Source: Naematelia aurantialba (lineage: Eukaryota > Basidiomycota > Tremellomycetes > Tremellales > Naemateliaceae). Taken from it: a DNA stretch of 64,000 nt. The first letter of the stretch is position 1. Every line of letters starts with the position of its first letter. The DNA lies in contig JAKFAO010000007.1 in the NCBI GenBank assembly GCA_021527695.1, forward strand, positions 806,001 through 870,000, given 5' to 3'. The notes below the pieces were generated by a model, which saw nothing but the letters and a program-made list of their open reading frames with translations, ran no database searches and was not told where the DNA came from. The translations under genes were made by a program, and so were the position numbers. Below are positions 22,501-32,225 of this stretch, piece after piece.

Positions 22501-23954
22501 AGGGGGGCAGTGCGACCGACGATACGGATGTGCTCGCCGTGGAAAGTGTCAAGCTGTTACGCTCCATGAGACTTGATCCTGTCGAACTTCGAGGGGTTGG
22601 TATACAAATCACCAAACTGGATGGCGATACCAAAGCTGTGGAGAAGGAATCTGGACAGAAAACACTGCCTTTTCCTCGCCGTCGAAGGACAAGATCAAGA
22701 AGTATCAAGGAGGAGAACGAACCCTCGCCATCATCTATCCTCGACAGCAAAGGGCTGGAGACGTTCGAACCACTATCCCCGGCTCAAAATGTCAGTGTGG
22801 TAAACTCTCCTCCGGCACCATCGGACAGCTCTGTGATAGGCGATGTGCGTCGATCACCCTCCCCTCAGGCGGCTGTACGGGATGCCGGGCCACTCGAAAT
22901 CGACGACGCTGCTCCCGTCCCGCCTCAGTTCCAACAGACTCTTGCCGTCTCGGATAACGCAGGGGCGGGCCCATCCCGTGTAATGGGGACCTCATCCGAT
23001 GGCATTGACCCCGACTTTCTGGCTGCTCTTCCGCCAGAGCTACGACTCGAAGTGAAGCGCGATTTCGCTCGGACACGAGCCGTCTCCGAGATGCCCGAAG
23101 AAGTGAGAGTTGTTTGTGAAGCTTCCAAAAGAGCGACGACCATCTCTCCGGCGCAGCCGACGACTAGGAATGCCGCCGCTCACATCACGCGACAGCTCCG
23201 CCCCAAGGTCAAAACTCAGATGAAGGCATCGGCTCTTGCCGATCTTCCATTGTACGGTGCCTGGAGCAAAGCGAAAGATCAGGACGACGCTATCGATCTC
23301 ACGATAGATTCCAACGAGCTTGTAGCCGGTCATCGTGTGACTGAGCTGAAGGAGCTTGGTATCGATCCCGAAGTGTTTCTCGAGTTGCCGGTGGAGATGC
23401 AAAGAGAAGTCTTTGAGGAGGAACGTCGAAAGCATACGAAGCGCCGAATCCTCCACCGTCCTGCCGATGTTTCACGTCTACGAGCTCGACAAAGGGCTCG
23501 CGGGTCTACTCGTACCGCGTCTCTGTCACCATCGACCACGTCTCGGGCAGGTTCTGCACAGCCTCAGATCTCAAACTTTCCTCGAACCTTCATCACGCGG
23601 GCCCCAAAACCTACTTTGCTGAAAGCGACATCTCTCCCCGACATCCTGGAGACGATCACAAAGTGGATCGACTCGCGCAAAGGTGCAGGACCAGCACCAC
23701 GAGATGCAAGCAAGGTTCGGACGTATCTGTTGAAATGTATGGATGAGAAGGAGGCTGGCTTGGGCGGTGTACAGTACGCTGTGGAGGTGCTGAAGTGGAT
23801 GCGGGTCCTATTGCAGGAAAAGTGGCCTGACGAGATGATGGAACCAAAGGAGATAAGACAGGCTGGGAGGGAATGGTGGGATACCTGGAGAGGGTTTACG
23901 AAGGAGGTTGGAGAGAAGTGGATGGCTAGATTTGGGGCGCCGATGCGCTTGTAA
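19541..23954 (+). CDS. REV1: DNA repair polymerase REV1
   Basis: Predicted exons are 19541-21006, 21057-21473, 21535-21791, 21843-22180, 22240-22398 and 22446-23954 (1,381 residues). Order of domains: a disordered N-terminus; a BRCT domain near residues 165-255 (FAGLSFYINGNTHPPMEELRKMIL ... WILESCKEDKLLDW); a RIR-like spacer; the Y-family polymerase core, with HVDFDCFF and SVDEA as the metal-binding motifs, GISHNILLAKLAT (helix-hairpin region) and SAEMNYGIRF at the little-finger start; two ubiquitin-binding motifs (IDPDFLAALPPELRLEV and GIDPEVFLELPVEMQREV); and a C-terminal domain that in homologues binds REV7 and other polymerases. It inserts dCMP opposite abasic sites and scaffolds translesion synthesis in the nucleus. 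It is divergent from the RNase T2-like gene, with a 198-bp shared upstream region. Confidence 0.95.
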
Positions 23955-24581
23955 AGTGAATCGTCGTTACTCGACAGCTGGTACGAATTGTGGGTCTTTT
24001 CTTGGCTGGTATACTGTTGTATTCTGGTATACCCTGCACTGTGCAATATCAGCACCGCAATTATGCATCATCATGTACGAGATCGCGGTCGCACACCGTC
24101 GGTGCGAAATGGACCATGACATGTCGACCACCAGAACTGTTGAGCTATTCGACACGGGCGACTTATTAAAGTCTCCGAGCGCACTTGGATCCCTCATACC
24201 TGTGGAGTACCGTGTGCAAACAGGAGTCTGAAGTGGACGCCGATCTTTCCTCGGTCCATGGTTGCATACCGCTTCTCTACGGGGGACGAAGGCATTCGTG
24301 TACGCTCACTTTTTTGGGCACTTCAGCGCAGACTGTGAGGCAAACAGAGCGAAGAACGCCTCATTTGGAAAGTAGAGTGGTGTAGATGTCATTGCAAGAC
24401 AGATGGAATGGCGGAAGAGGTGGATGGGGACAGAGGTCTGAGCGTCCATCAAGAGAGCTCTCCTTGTTTCCTTCGCCACTCTCTGTCTTCCTTCTTTCTT
24501 TCCTTCCTTCTTTCCTTCCTTCTTTCCTTCCTTCGTACCTTAGTATCACCTGCACGGCAACAGGCAAAAGCTCATAATACA
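23955..24581. other. Intergenic region with TTCC microsatellite
   Basis: The left part is the REV1 3' region. The right part is promoter-like and contains the TTCCTTCTTTCC repeat noted separately. No gene is seen. Confidence 0.4.
24484..24535 (+). repeat. (TTCCTTCTTTCC)n microsatellite
   Basis: An uninterrupted run of CTTCCTT/TCTTTCC units ends about 47 nt before the start codon of the next gene. It is a candidate pyrimidine-rich promoter element and likely length-variable. Confidence 0.7.
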
Positions 24582-25549
24582 ATGACAACACCCCACTTTC
24601 TTCCATTCCCACCTGGCGATAGGCAACCGGTCCTCCGCCTAGGACCGATCCACTGCGAAACGGCAGCACCCGCGTCGCAACTGGCGGACGACCGGATGCC
24701 GCTTTCTCGCTTGGAGCCCGATTTCGTATCTGAGAACCTCAAGCTGAGGGCGAGAATCTCGGCTCTGGAGGCGGCTGTTCGGCAGCTGCAACAGAAAGTG
24801 ATGAATACAGAAGTAAGCTCTTCGTGGTCTTCGTATGGAGGCGCATTGAAGCGTGCTGTCCTGTCCTGTAGGAACCGCCACCTGCCCTCGTCAGAGCAGA
24901 CACGCTCTCGCCGGAAGTCGTCACTCTCGCTTTGGGCTTGCTATGTGGTGTATTTGAGTCTCAGGGACTCATCTTTCAAAACAGCCTGATCCACCTCCTG
25001 ATCGTCACCGCCACTCCGTTCACGCACCTTCCTACAGCAACCAGCGGAACAACCTACGCCGCTCTGTCGACTGCCCTCCAACTGCTCTTGTCACATTATG
25101 ACGGACAGAGCCGACTCGATACCGTCGTCAGACAAGACCACATCGGGGCGAGCTACACCCTGATTCCACCGGACATATTGTGGCTGTTTGTGCATACCGC
25201 AGACCACACCCTGCTCCTGACCTTTCGAGAGGTCTTGAGGCGGGATATTGCTATATTTGCAGGCACGAGGCGAGGCTTAACGTGCGAGGTGCTGTATGGG
25301 GCGTTGGGAGCGGACTCGATGGGTGTTGGCTCGCTGAGCAAAGAGGACAAGGTGCAGTATCGGGTGGCCGCCCAGATGAGCAGTTGGCGCCTGGGAAGCG
25401 AGGGGTTGCAGAGAGTTAGTCCAGTGGCCCTGGAGGAGGTTCTGTGGCCGTATCGGCAGAGTGAAAAGAAGAGACGTCCTGAACGAGAGCGGGCGGGCGG
25501 AGCAGAGGGGAGAAAGCATCGCAAGCGGCGAAGGGCAAAAGGCATGTGA
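24582..25549 (+). CDS. Coiled-coil protein of unknown function
   Basis: Predicted exons are 24582-24812 and 24872-25549 (302 residues), starting at the ATG in AATACAATG. Residues about 48-75 form a short leucine-rich coiled coil (NLKLRARISALEAAVRQLQQKV). The second exon holds a predicted globular region rich in Leu and Thr (EVVTLALGLLCGVFESQGLIF; DILWLFVHTADHTLLLTFREVL). The C-terminus is strongly basic (KKRRPERERAGGAEGRKHRKRRR), a likely nuclear localisation signal. I do not recognise the family. Nuclear localisation is inferred from the tail alone. The gene is convergent with MAM33. Confidence 0.7.
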
Positions 25550-25765
25550 ATTATAGCAGTTGGAAGGGCCTCAGTCTGTAGCATGGCATTCGGGTTTCTC
25601 TCGGCGATGATAGTGACTGTCAGTACTCTGCGACTATGACTGTTTCCAAAACGCAATCGAGGTCGGGCAGGGGCATTGCACTCGCCTCGAAATTTCGAAA
25701 ACTGCGCTTCCTGCAAAAATATCATACATCGTGAGGGGTGATACGTGCTTGATTTCTAGTCATCC

Positions 25766-26837
25766 TTACACCTCCACGAATCCCTTGACCTCCTGCAACC
25801 AAGACACGTAGTCCTGCCGCTGTCAGCTCGACGTCACCTACACGGAGACGGTGAACACTAACCTTCTGCTCCTTGTATTCGCAGTACTGGAGGATGAAGC
25901 TCGCTACAGCACGTCAGTGTGGGTGTCGACCGGTTTCAGGCGGCCGCAACTCACACAGAGCCTCGTCAACGCCACGCTCGGAGATGAACTCGCGGAAAGC
26001 ATCCTGAACCGTCTCATCGAGGTGCTCGAACTCTGCTCGTCGTCAGCAACGGCATTGAAACGAATCTCGTCGTGGTTGGGCAGCGTGGATGATCCGAGAA
26101 CACGGTGGTACTCACGCGGGCCCATGTACTTGCTCCTCCTGAGGTAGTCGCCCTCAGCCCCTTCGGCGACCGCGACCGCCCGGTCAAACAGGGCGACATT
26201 GGTGATATCAAAGCCCTCCTCTCCGGCCTCGAGGTCGATGCTCATCGCACCCGGAGTCGCTGGCTTTGTGATGAGCAGCGAACAGGTGATGAAGGGAGGC
26301 GAGTTCAAGTTGGCCTCGTCTTCGACCGGCTCGCCTTCTTCATCGGTGGCGCCCTGCATGCCCGGGTCTTCGAGGTCAGACACCTGGAATGTGAGTTTCA
26401 AACTGTCCCGAGTAAGCGCCTCCAATCAGCTTGGGGTGCGGCAGAAGGAGTAAGCGCACGTCTCGTTGCCGAATGTCCTTGTTAGCGCGACATCGTCGCT
26501 TCCCGAGGTGTCCTGGACGCTCCAGACTCCCTCGCCGAGAAGGTCGCTCAAGAAAACCGGCTGCTGAGGGGCAACCTTGGCAGCCTCTTTCTCGAATTTC
26601 TGCTCAGACGCAAGCGCAGCAACGAGAGTCGCATCGCCTGCCCACCAACTGCATTCAGCGTGGAGTCATAAAGTGAGCCATGAGCGACTTACTCTCCCCT
26701 GAACCAAGGCGGCGAGCTGAGATGGAGAAACCACGGGCAGCGATCACGGGCGCTCGAAGGACAGGTCGGGCAGCGATAGTCGGCAGGCAAATGTTACTGG
26801 CGGCGCGGAGCAGTGGTCGGGCAACTCGGAAGGACAT
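25766..26837 (-). CDS. MAM33: Mitochondrial matrix protein MAM33 / p32
   Basis: Predicted exons: 26693-26837, 26460-26637, 26116-26402, 25955-26032, 25863-25903 and 25766-25813 (258 residues). The N-terminus MSFRVARPLLRAASN is a mitochondrial targeting sequence. Family hallmarks are an early helix with EKE, the acidic strand-rich core (LKLTFQVSDLEDP ... EEGEPVEDE), and the C-terminal helices RFxxLDE-like FEHLDETVQDAFREFISERGV and ILQYCEYKEQKDYVSWL ending KGFVEV. p32 proteins form acidic doughnut-shaped trimers in the matrix and assist mitochondrial translation and respiratory complex biogenesis. Reading from genomic DNA, every junction gives an uninterrupted p32 alignment. Confidence 0.93.
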
Positions 26838-27115
26838 GATAGCTGAGTATGTGGAGTTGGCTGCAGTGAAATCGAAATTTAAGACGTTGCTAGCATCACA
26901 GCGGAAGAATGTCAAGGCAAGTCACGTGTTCAGCGGAATCAAAACGGATAGTCTTGAAACCCCGGCAGCTATGGTGCCTTCCAAGACGTTCATTCTGCAA
27001 GACTCCCATTGCGGTTTCAAGGACTCAGGAGGAAAATCACAGTCCGGGACTGTGTTCCCAGTTAACATTAGATATGTGCATCTGACAACGGCCTCTCCTC
27101 CGGCCATTTGCCATT

Positions 27116-28086
27116 CTACTTTTTGCCCTTCCTCTTCCTGATTTTCCCTTCTGCGCCGCTGGTCTCTCCCCCGCTGGTAACATCTCCTCCGCTCAATACA
27201 TCCTCGCCGGCTGAGCTCGCGCCTCCATCCTTGCCTTTCTTCGTCTTGCTAGCCCTTGATTTCAGGTGGTATGCTGGAATCCACTCCTCCTCGTACGGCT
27301 TCACCTCAGGGTATGCCTTCTTGTCCTGAGCAGCGGGAACAACTGCCTTGACCTTTTTGGTCCGCGAACCACTCTTCTTCGAGCTAGGCGAGCCAAAGAA
27401 GGCGTTGTATGCCGCCCATGCACCGCCAAGGAGGGCCGAGCTAAGGATAAGATAGAGGAAGAGCAGGCCGGGGTCGAACCAGGATGCTTGGGGTTCGACA
27501 ATGGACACGGTCTGGTTCAAGGCGATCACACGGTGGATTTCCGATGTTCCCGTCTCTGCGAGGTTGGCCCACACGGTCAGACCGAGCTCCTGCGGCCGGA
27601 ATCTACTCATGTTAGCTGGACCAGGCATCTCTGCTGAAACGCAACTGACTCTGAATGCATCGAGAATGGGGCCGAGAAGTTGGCTCCGCTGACAAGAGGC
27701 ACACCATATCGAAGTGTTGAGGCGTTTTTAATCTGTCATCCCTTGTAAGCACAGGAACACTCAAAGCTAGATTTAACAAGTGACTCACCAGGGCCCAGTG
27801 GTTGGCGGGATCGTGGTAGCTTGCGCCAGCCGAGACCAGTGTGTAATTCTTCGAGCCAGCGTTCACTAGATGAAGCGATAGAGGGTTCTGTTCACCGTTG
27901 ACAACGACTGCAGAGTCAGCTTGAGCTGCTACATCTGCCCTCGACTTACGTCCGAATGGGTTGGATTCGGGGAACGAAGCAGAGACTATCACGTCGTCCT
28001 CGGCATCGCTGCTAAAGAAACCTAGATAAGAACTCAGTCGTCACTTCGCTTGAGGTTTCGCATGGTTCTCGTCGCTACTCACCCAT
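27116..28086 (-). CDS. Translocon-associated protein alpha (TRAP-alpha/Irc22-like)
   Basis: Predicted exons: 28083-28086 (only ATGG), 27950-28021, 27789-27907, 27650-27732 and 27116-27602, giving 254 residues. The lumenal beta-domain contains NPFG-VVNGEQNPLSLHLVN, NYTLVSAGASYHDPANHW and LRPQELGLTVWANL-like FRPQELGLTVWANL. One transmembrane helix follows (FDPGLLFLYLILSSALLGGAWAAYN), then a Lys-rich cytosolic tail ending GKIRKRKGKK. TRAP-alpha associates with the Sec61 channel and helps translocation into the ER. The model lacks the signal peptide usual for this family; a TATAAAG sequence 53 nt upstream of the ATG argues against extra coding exons, but this needs transcript evidence. Confidence 0.85.
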
Positions 28087-28306
28087 GACAAACTGTTTGG
28101 AACAGGCGGAAGAGCAAGAACAAGCGGGAATGGAGCGACTTTATACAACGAATATCACGTCACGCACCATTCGATGACAGGCACAACGATATTCCCGTGT
28201 ATTGCCGGCCAGTGGCGGTGCGTGCCGGTGGAGGTGGTCCGAGCTCTCCTGTCGTGATACCGGTGTTTGATCAGATCATTTCAGAATCGTTCATCTCAAT
28301 GTCGAC
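28087..28306. promoter_or_regulatory. Bidirectional promoter between TRAP-alpha and ERF2
   Basis: A 220-bp divergent intergenic region. On the minus strand TATAAAG lies at 28145-28139, about 53 nt before the TRAP-alpha ATG. No TATA box is evident for ERF2. Confidence 0.5.
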
Positions 28307-30370
28307 ATGGCGGAGGCCGACGTTGACGACACTGCCAGAAGGTCACGGCAAGTGTCTGGAGGAGTGGTGCTGCCCAGTAGGCCGACGCACGTGACGCTGC
28401 ATGAGCGGTCGTCTTCGACCACAGCGATCGGCGCCCCGGGACAAAGCAGCTCTTCAAGAAGAGATAGCCTCGAGGAAACAAAGAGCTTCGTGAGCTCGGA
28501 TGACCCCATTCGCCGGCCGGGTAGCTCACCGTTAATAGTATGGTCTGCGTTCAGACTCGCCGCCGCGCGCTGCGTCCCGTGTCTCAACGCTGCGCGGTCG
28601 AAACAGCCTGAGTGCAAGGGTGACGGCCGATGCACGCCCCATGTCTCCGCAATCTATATCTACGGCGTCGCACGAGCCTACGAGCCCGCAACGCCGAGCT
28701 GTGCCACTTCCCACTCCTCGAGCCTTTCTGACCCCCAAAAAGCCTCCTGCCGCTATCAGACAGGAGCAACGGGAGAGGCAAGAAAGTGCGATATCTCGAC
28801 GGCCGCTCTCGCAAGCAGAAAATTCCTTGGAGACAGAAAAGCCCATCCCATTACAGTCATCGCCTCCTCATCCTGAAGCGATCAAAACTGCTCCGGCCAC
28901 GAAACCATTGTCACTCGATACTGTGCTGGCATCCGGACCACATGCAGACCTCCCTCCAACCAGATTCCCTCGCTCTCTGCGACATACACCCACAGAAGCC
29001 TCATCGCCACCTCCCCATCATCACGAACTCTCTTCTGACCACCTTGTACCAAATGGGCACGAAAAGTACTTTGGTAGCCGTGAGATCCTTCCAAAGGCAT
29101 CACCTCGCTCCGGGCAGCGCATGACGAAAAATTACGAATCCTTCAATAATCCCCTTACGACATGGTTCTGCGGCGGACTCATGATGACTGGCGGGGACAG
29201 CCCACATTCAATGGTTCTAGTCTTAGTCCTGCTATTTGGAATCGCCGGGCTATGGGTCGGAACTACAGGCTGGTGGTTATGGGCGCACGGGTCGGAATAT
29301 GGCCTGATACGTGGCGGAGGCGTTGGCATTATGGTCGTGTTTATGTGAGAGTCTTTGACCTTCCCAGGGGTGCGCTAATTTTCAGATACCTCTTCGGCCT
29401 GACAGTTAGCTCGATCTTTGTTTCCGCCTTTCGAGATCCAGGTATTCTACCCCGAGGGCTGGACCCAGATCCACCATTGGAGCAGGACGGCGATTGGGAG
29501 GAAGCCAAGCCCCGACAGGTTTCAGTCGGCCATTCACTGTGCGCAAGCTTGGCATTTACAACAAGGGAGCTACTAGCTGAGGTACGACAGGATACCAGTC
29601 AAGTACTGCGAGACGTGCAAAAGCTATCGCGCGCCTCGGTCAAGCCATTGCCGGCTCGTAGGTTGCATATGTTCAATCGAATGGCTGATCCTGGACAGTG
29701 TGGGAATTGTGTAGACGGCATAGGTCAGCAGCTCCCTCATGCACCTGACGTGACGTTCGGTCAAGCTGACAGCCGCAGACCACCATTGTTCCTACATCCA
29801 CTCTTGCGTGGGCAAGCGAACCTACTTGTCTTTCCTGGTCCTTCTCCTCTCAGCCGTATGTCGTTTACACGAAAGCCGACTGCAGCTGAGGTGTTCAGAC
29901 GATCGCAGGTATCTACGTTGTCATCTTCTCCGCCGTTCATTTTTCGTTACTCTGTCATCATGACCATGTTTCTTTCGGTAAAGCGCTCGGCGAGTCCCCA
30001 GGAGCGGCAGTAAGCTTCCTGCTGGGCTTGCTTGTCCTGCCAGGCATTTGTTTTCTACTATGGTACCACCTGCGTGTACGTTCCTATTCTCCGGCAGACG
30101 CAGAGACCTTAATTACACTATTAGCTTCTCATGTACAACTTGACGACAGTCGAGCAGATTCGGGCAAACGCGTCGTCTAGCCTATTCTTCTCGAACCGAA
30201 AGGCCAACAACCCGTTCGCCGCCAGCTCGAAACTCTCAAATATACTTATCTCGTCATTGGCTCGCCCTCATTTTCCGAGCTGGATCGACGCGGCAGGGTG
30301 GAAAGTGGAGGAGACAAGGATGGTTAATCCGGCTCTCACAAATGCTAATTTAGCGAGAGAGGTGAAGTAG
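28307..30370 (+). CDS. ERF2: DHHC palmitoyltransferase ERF2
   Basis: Eight predicted exons: 28307-28489, 28539-29344, 29386-29518, 29577-29657, 29699-29723, 29779-29855, 29899-30075 and 30125-30370, encoding 575 residues. A long Ser/Pro-rich N-terminus precedes two transmembrane helices (SMVLVLVLLFGIAGLWV; YLFGLTVSSIFVSAF). The DHHC-CRD is KYCETCKSYRAPRSSHC ... CGNCVDGIDHHCSYIHSCVGKRTY, with the catalytic Cys in DHHC. Two more helices follow, then the TTxE motif (LTTVEQIR) and the NPF...SN PaCCT-like segment. ERF2 with ERF4/SHR5 palmitoylates Ras at the Golgi/ER. RAS1 in this window has suitable cysteines. Exon 4 acceptor choice (29576 versus later AG) is the least certain junction. Confidence 0.93.
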
Positions 30371-30713
30371 TGGTAGACATTTGTTGGTGAGCTCCGGTAG
30401 GAGGTGTCTGAGTGCTTAGTCTTCATAGTATGCATCTATGACCCAGCGTCCTGCACCGAATGCCATGTGGCGATGTGGCGCCTGGAGCGAGGTCAGCCTC
30501 GAGCACCCCGCATTTCAATCTGACCCACTCAAGCATCAAATTGTCAGATTCAAGTTCCCCATTCAATTGCTACCCGCCTTGGTACCTAGCGGCAGGGGGT
30601 CGTTCTCTATATATACAGCAATGCCCAATAAACCTCTTGAACCCTCTATCGTTGAAGCTTAGTAGTCTTGACTCCATCCACGATACAGACAAACAATCGT
30701 AAGCACCAACATC
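30371..30713. promoter_or_regulatory. Promoter with strong TATA box for small basic gene
   Basis: TATATATA at 30608-30615 lies about 100 nt upstream of the ATG at 30714, and the leader is CAAC-rich. This resembles the promoter of a highly expressed gene. No other feature is seen. Confidence 0.6.
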
Positions 30714-31137
30714 ATGTCAACCGTCGTCGCGAAAACTCCGTCCAAGAGCGTCAGCACTAAAACCAAGGTTCGTCCGCTCTTGTGGCGCGCTTCATGACCT
30801 GACAGTTACCGTAGAGTGCTACGCGTCGAACCATTGAGGACCGAAGCGCAAAGCGTGGGTTGTCAGGTGAGATCCATTAGCCGATGACTTGGACGGGAGA
30901 ACATCGTGCTGATACTGTGCAGCGCGTACAACCACGCCAGCGGAGGCAAGAAGAAGACCTAAGAAGAGCACCGCGAAAGGGAAAGATGGTGACGGTTGCG
31001 TCGGCTGTCCGACGGCAGACGGCGCACCGCAAACCACGTCCCGGAGGACTCTTAGGGACTCAGAGGACAAGGTCGACAGTGGTGAGCGCGTCATGTCCAC
31101 TGGCTTGGAGCCCATCAGGCAGCTAAGGACCATGTAG
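30714..31137 (+). CDS. Small basic protein, unknown
   Basis: Predicted exons are 30714-30767, 30815-30866 and 30923-31137 (106 residues), with clear introns (branch CCTGACAG, acceptor TAG; donor GTGAGA, acceptor GTGCAG). The product is Lys/Arg/Ser/Thr-rich and begins MSTVVAKTPSKSVSTKTK; one CVGC motif occurs in the last exon. If the second donor were the alternative GTCAGG at 30865, exon 3 would be read in another frame and would stop after 13 codons, giving a 47-residue protein ending AYNHASGGKKKT. The strong TATA box suggests abundant expression. No family is recognised; a nucleic-acid-binding role is possible from charge only. Confidence 0.55.
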
Positions 31138-32225
31138 GACCTCGAATAAGAGTCCGGTCTCTTGATTTGACCGAGGCAAAAGCGGCAGCCGAGGTACTGG
31201 TCAATTTACGCCGCCTTTTCAATTCACGCCGCCAGGCAAGATTGTTTTTGCCACTTGGTGACGGCGGGAGTAGTCAAGTGGCGAGCGCAGTCGATGCGGG
31301 ACAGGGCGGATACGCAAATACCCCGTTGATGCGGCCAACGATGCGACAGCCATGGCCAAGGTTACGTGAGGAGGTATCGCTGCAGAGGAGGATCAGCTAC
31401 GTCCGGCGGGAACATTAAGAATGCTCTAGATGAGTTTCTTGAAGGATAAAAAATCATAAAAGACGATGCATACATGTTTCGTTACAACATCTGGCTGCTT
31501 TCCTACGACGAGGCAGGGGATAGTACTTAAAATACGACAGGGAAGCCTTAGGAGTCATTTCAAGGTGACGCCTTGACTCTTGATAGATAGTTGGCAGAGC
31601 GTTGGCAGAGCAGATTCCCCCAGAGCGAGCTTGACCACGTTCGAGTCGTCACGCTTCTCGGCTGCACCTTCGCTATACAACGCTTGCGGCCAAACAATGT
31701 AAAGCACACTGAACCACAGGGGAAACACGTCCGCTTTTGTCCTCCTCATTGTAGAGATTTCTGGTAGTCGCTGTGCTTGGAGAATGCATGCTTGGCATCA
31801 GCAACTAACCAGTGATCATAACTTTGAAATTTGATTCCGCTCGCCTCGGGTCGCGTGTCGATTCAAAGCACGCACTCTCATGTCTCAACCTTTCTCTTCC
31901 ATTTGATCTTTGCAACTCAGCTATCTGTTGGGACATCTCGCGTTCTAGTCTTCCAGACCTGCACTGAGGCTACGACTTTCATGTGCTGCCCTGCGAGCCC
32001 GACGTCTGCGCATTTGCCGCCCGTTTGACCGAACGTCGGGCGACTCAACCCGACTGGACGACAGCCTTCTTTGTGACCTACCTTCTCTCACTAGTCACCG
32101 CCTCTCTCCGTCCTTTCTGCTTCACTTTGACTGAGCATTCAGTCGTCTCCTAGCTGGGTGTCCGAGCCTCGCTATCCTGTCATAAACCCGTCAACTAGCA
32201 GAAGCAGAAGCCGGCGGTAGCATCC
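31138..32225. other. Gene-free interval
   Basis: About 1.1 kb between two plus-strand genes. A 64-codon minus-strand frame (31555-31749) has an ATG but no other support. A CT-rich stretch from 31860 to 32160 is probably the promoter and 5' leader of the R3H-SUZ gene. Confidence 0.4.

Noticed and set aside
30815..30866. Similarity of AKRGLSA to the start of an HMG box
   Set aside because: Only a few residues match and no HMG helices follow in either splice version.
30819..31133. Minus-strand frame with a hydrophobic stretch
   Set aside because: Antisense to the small basic gene, no splice or promoter support, and its hydrophobicity is the complement of Lys/Arg codons.
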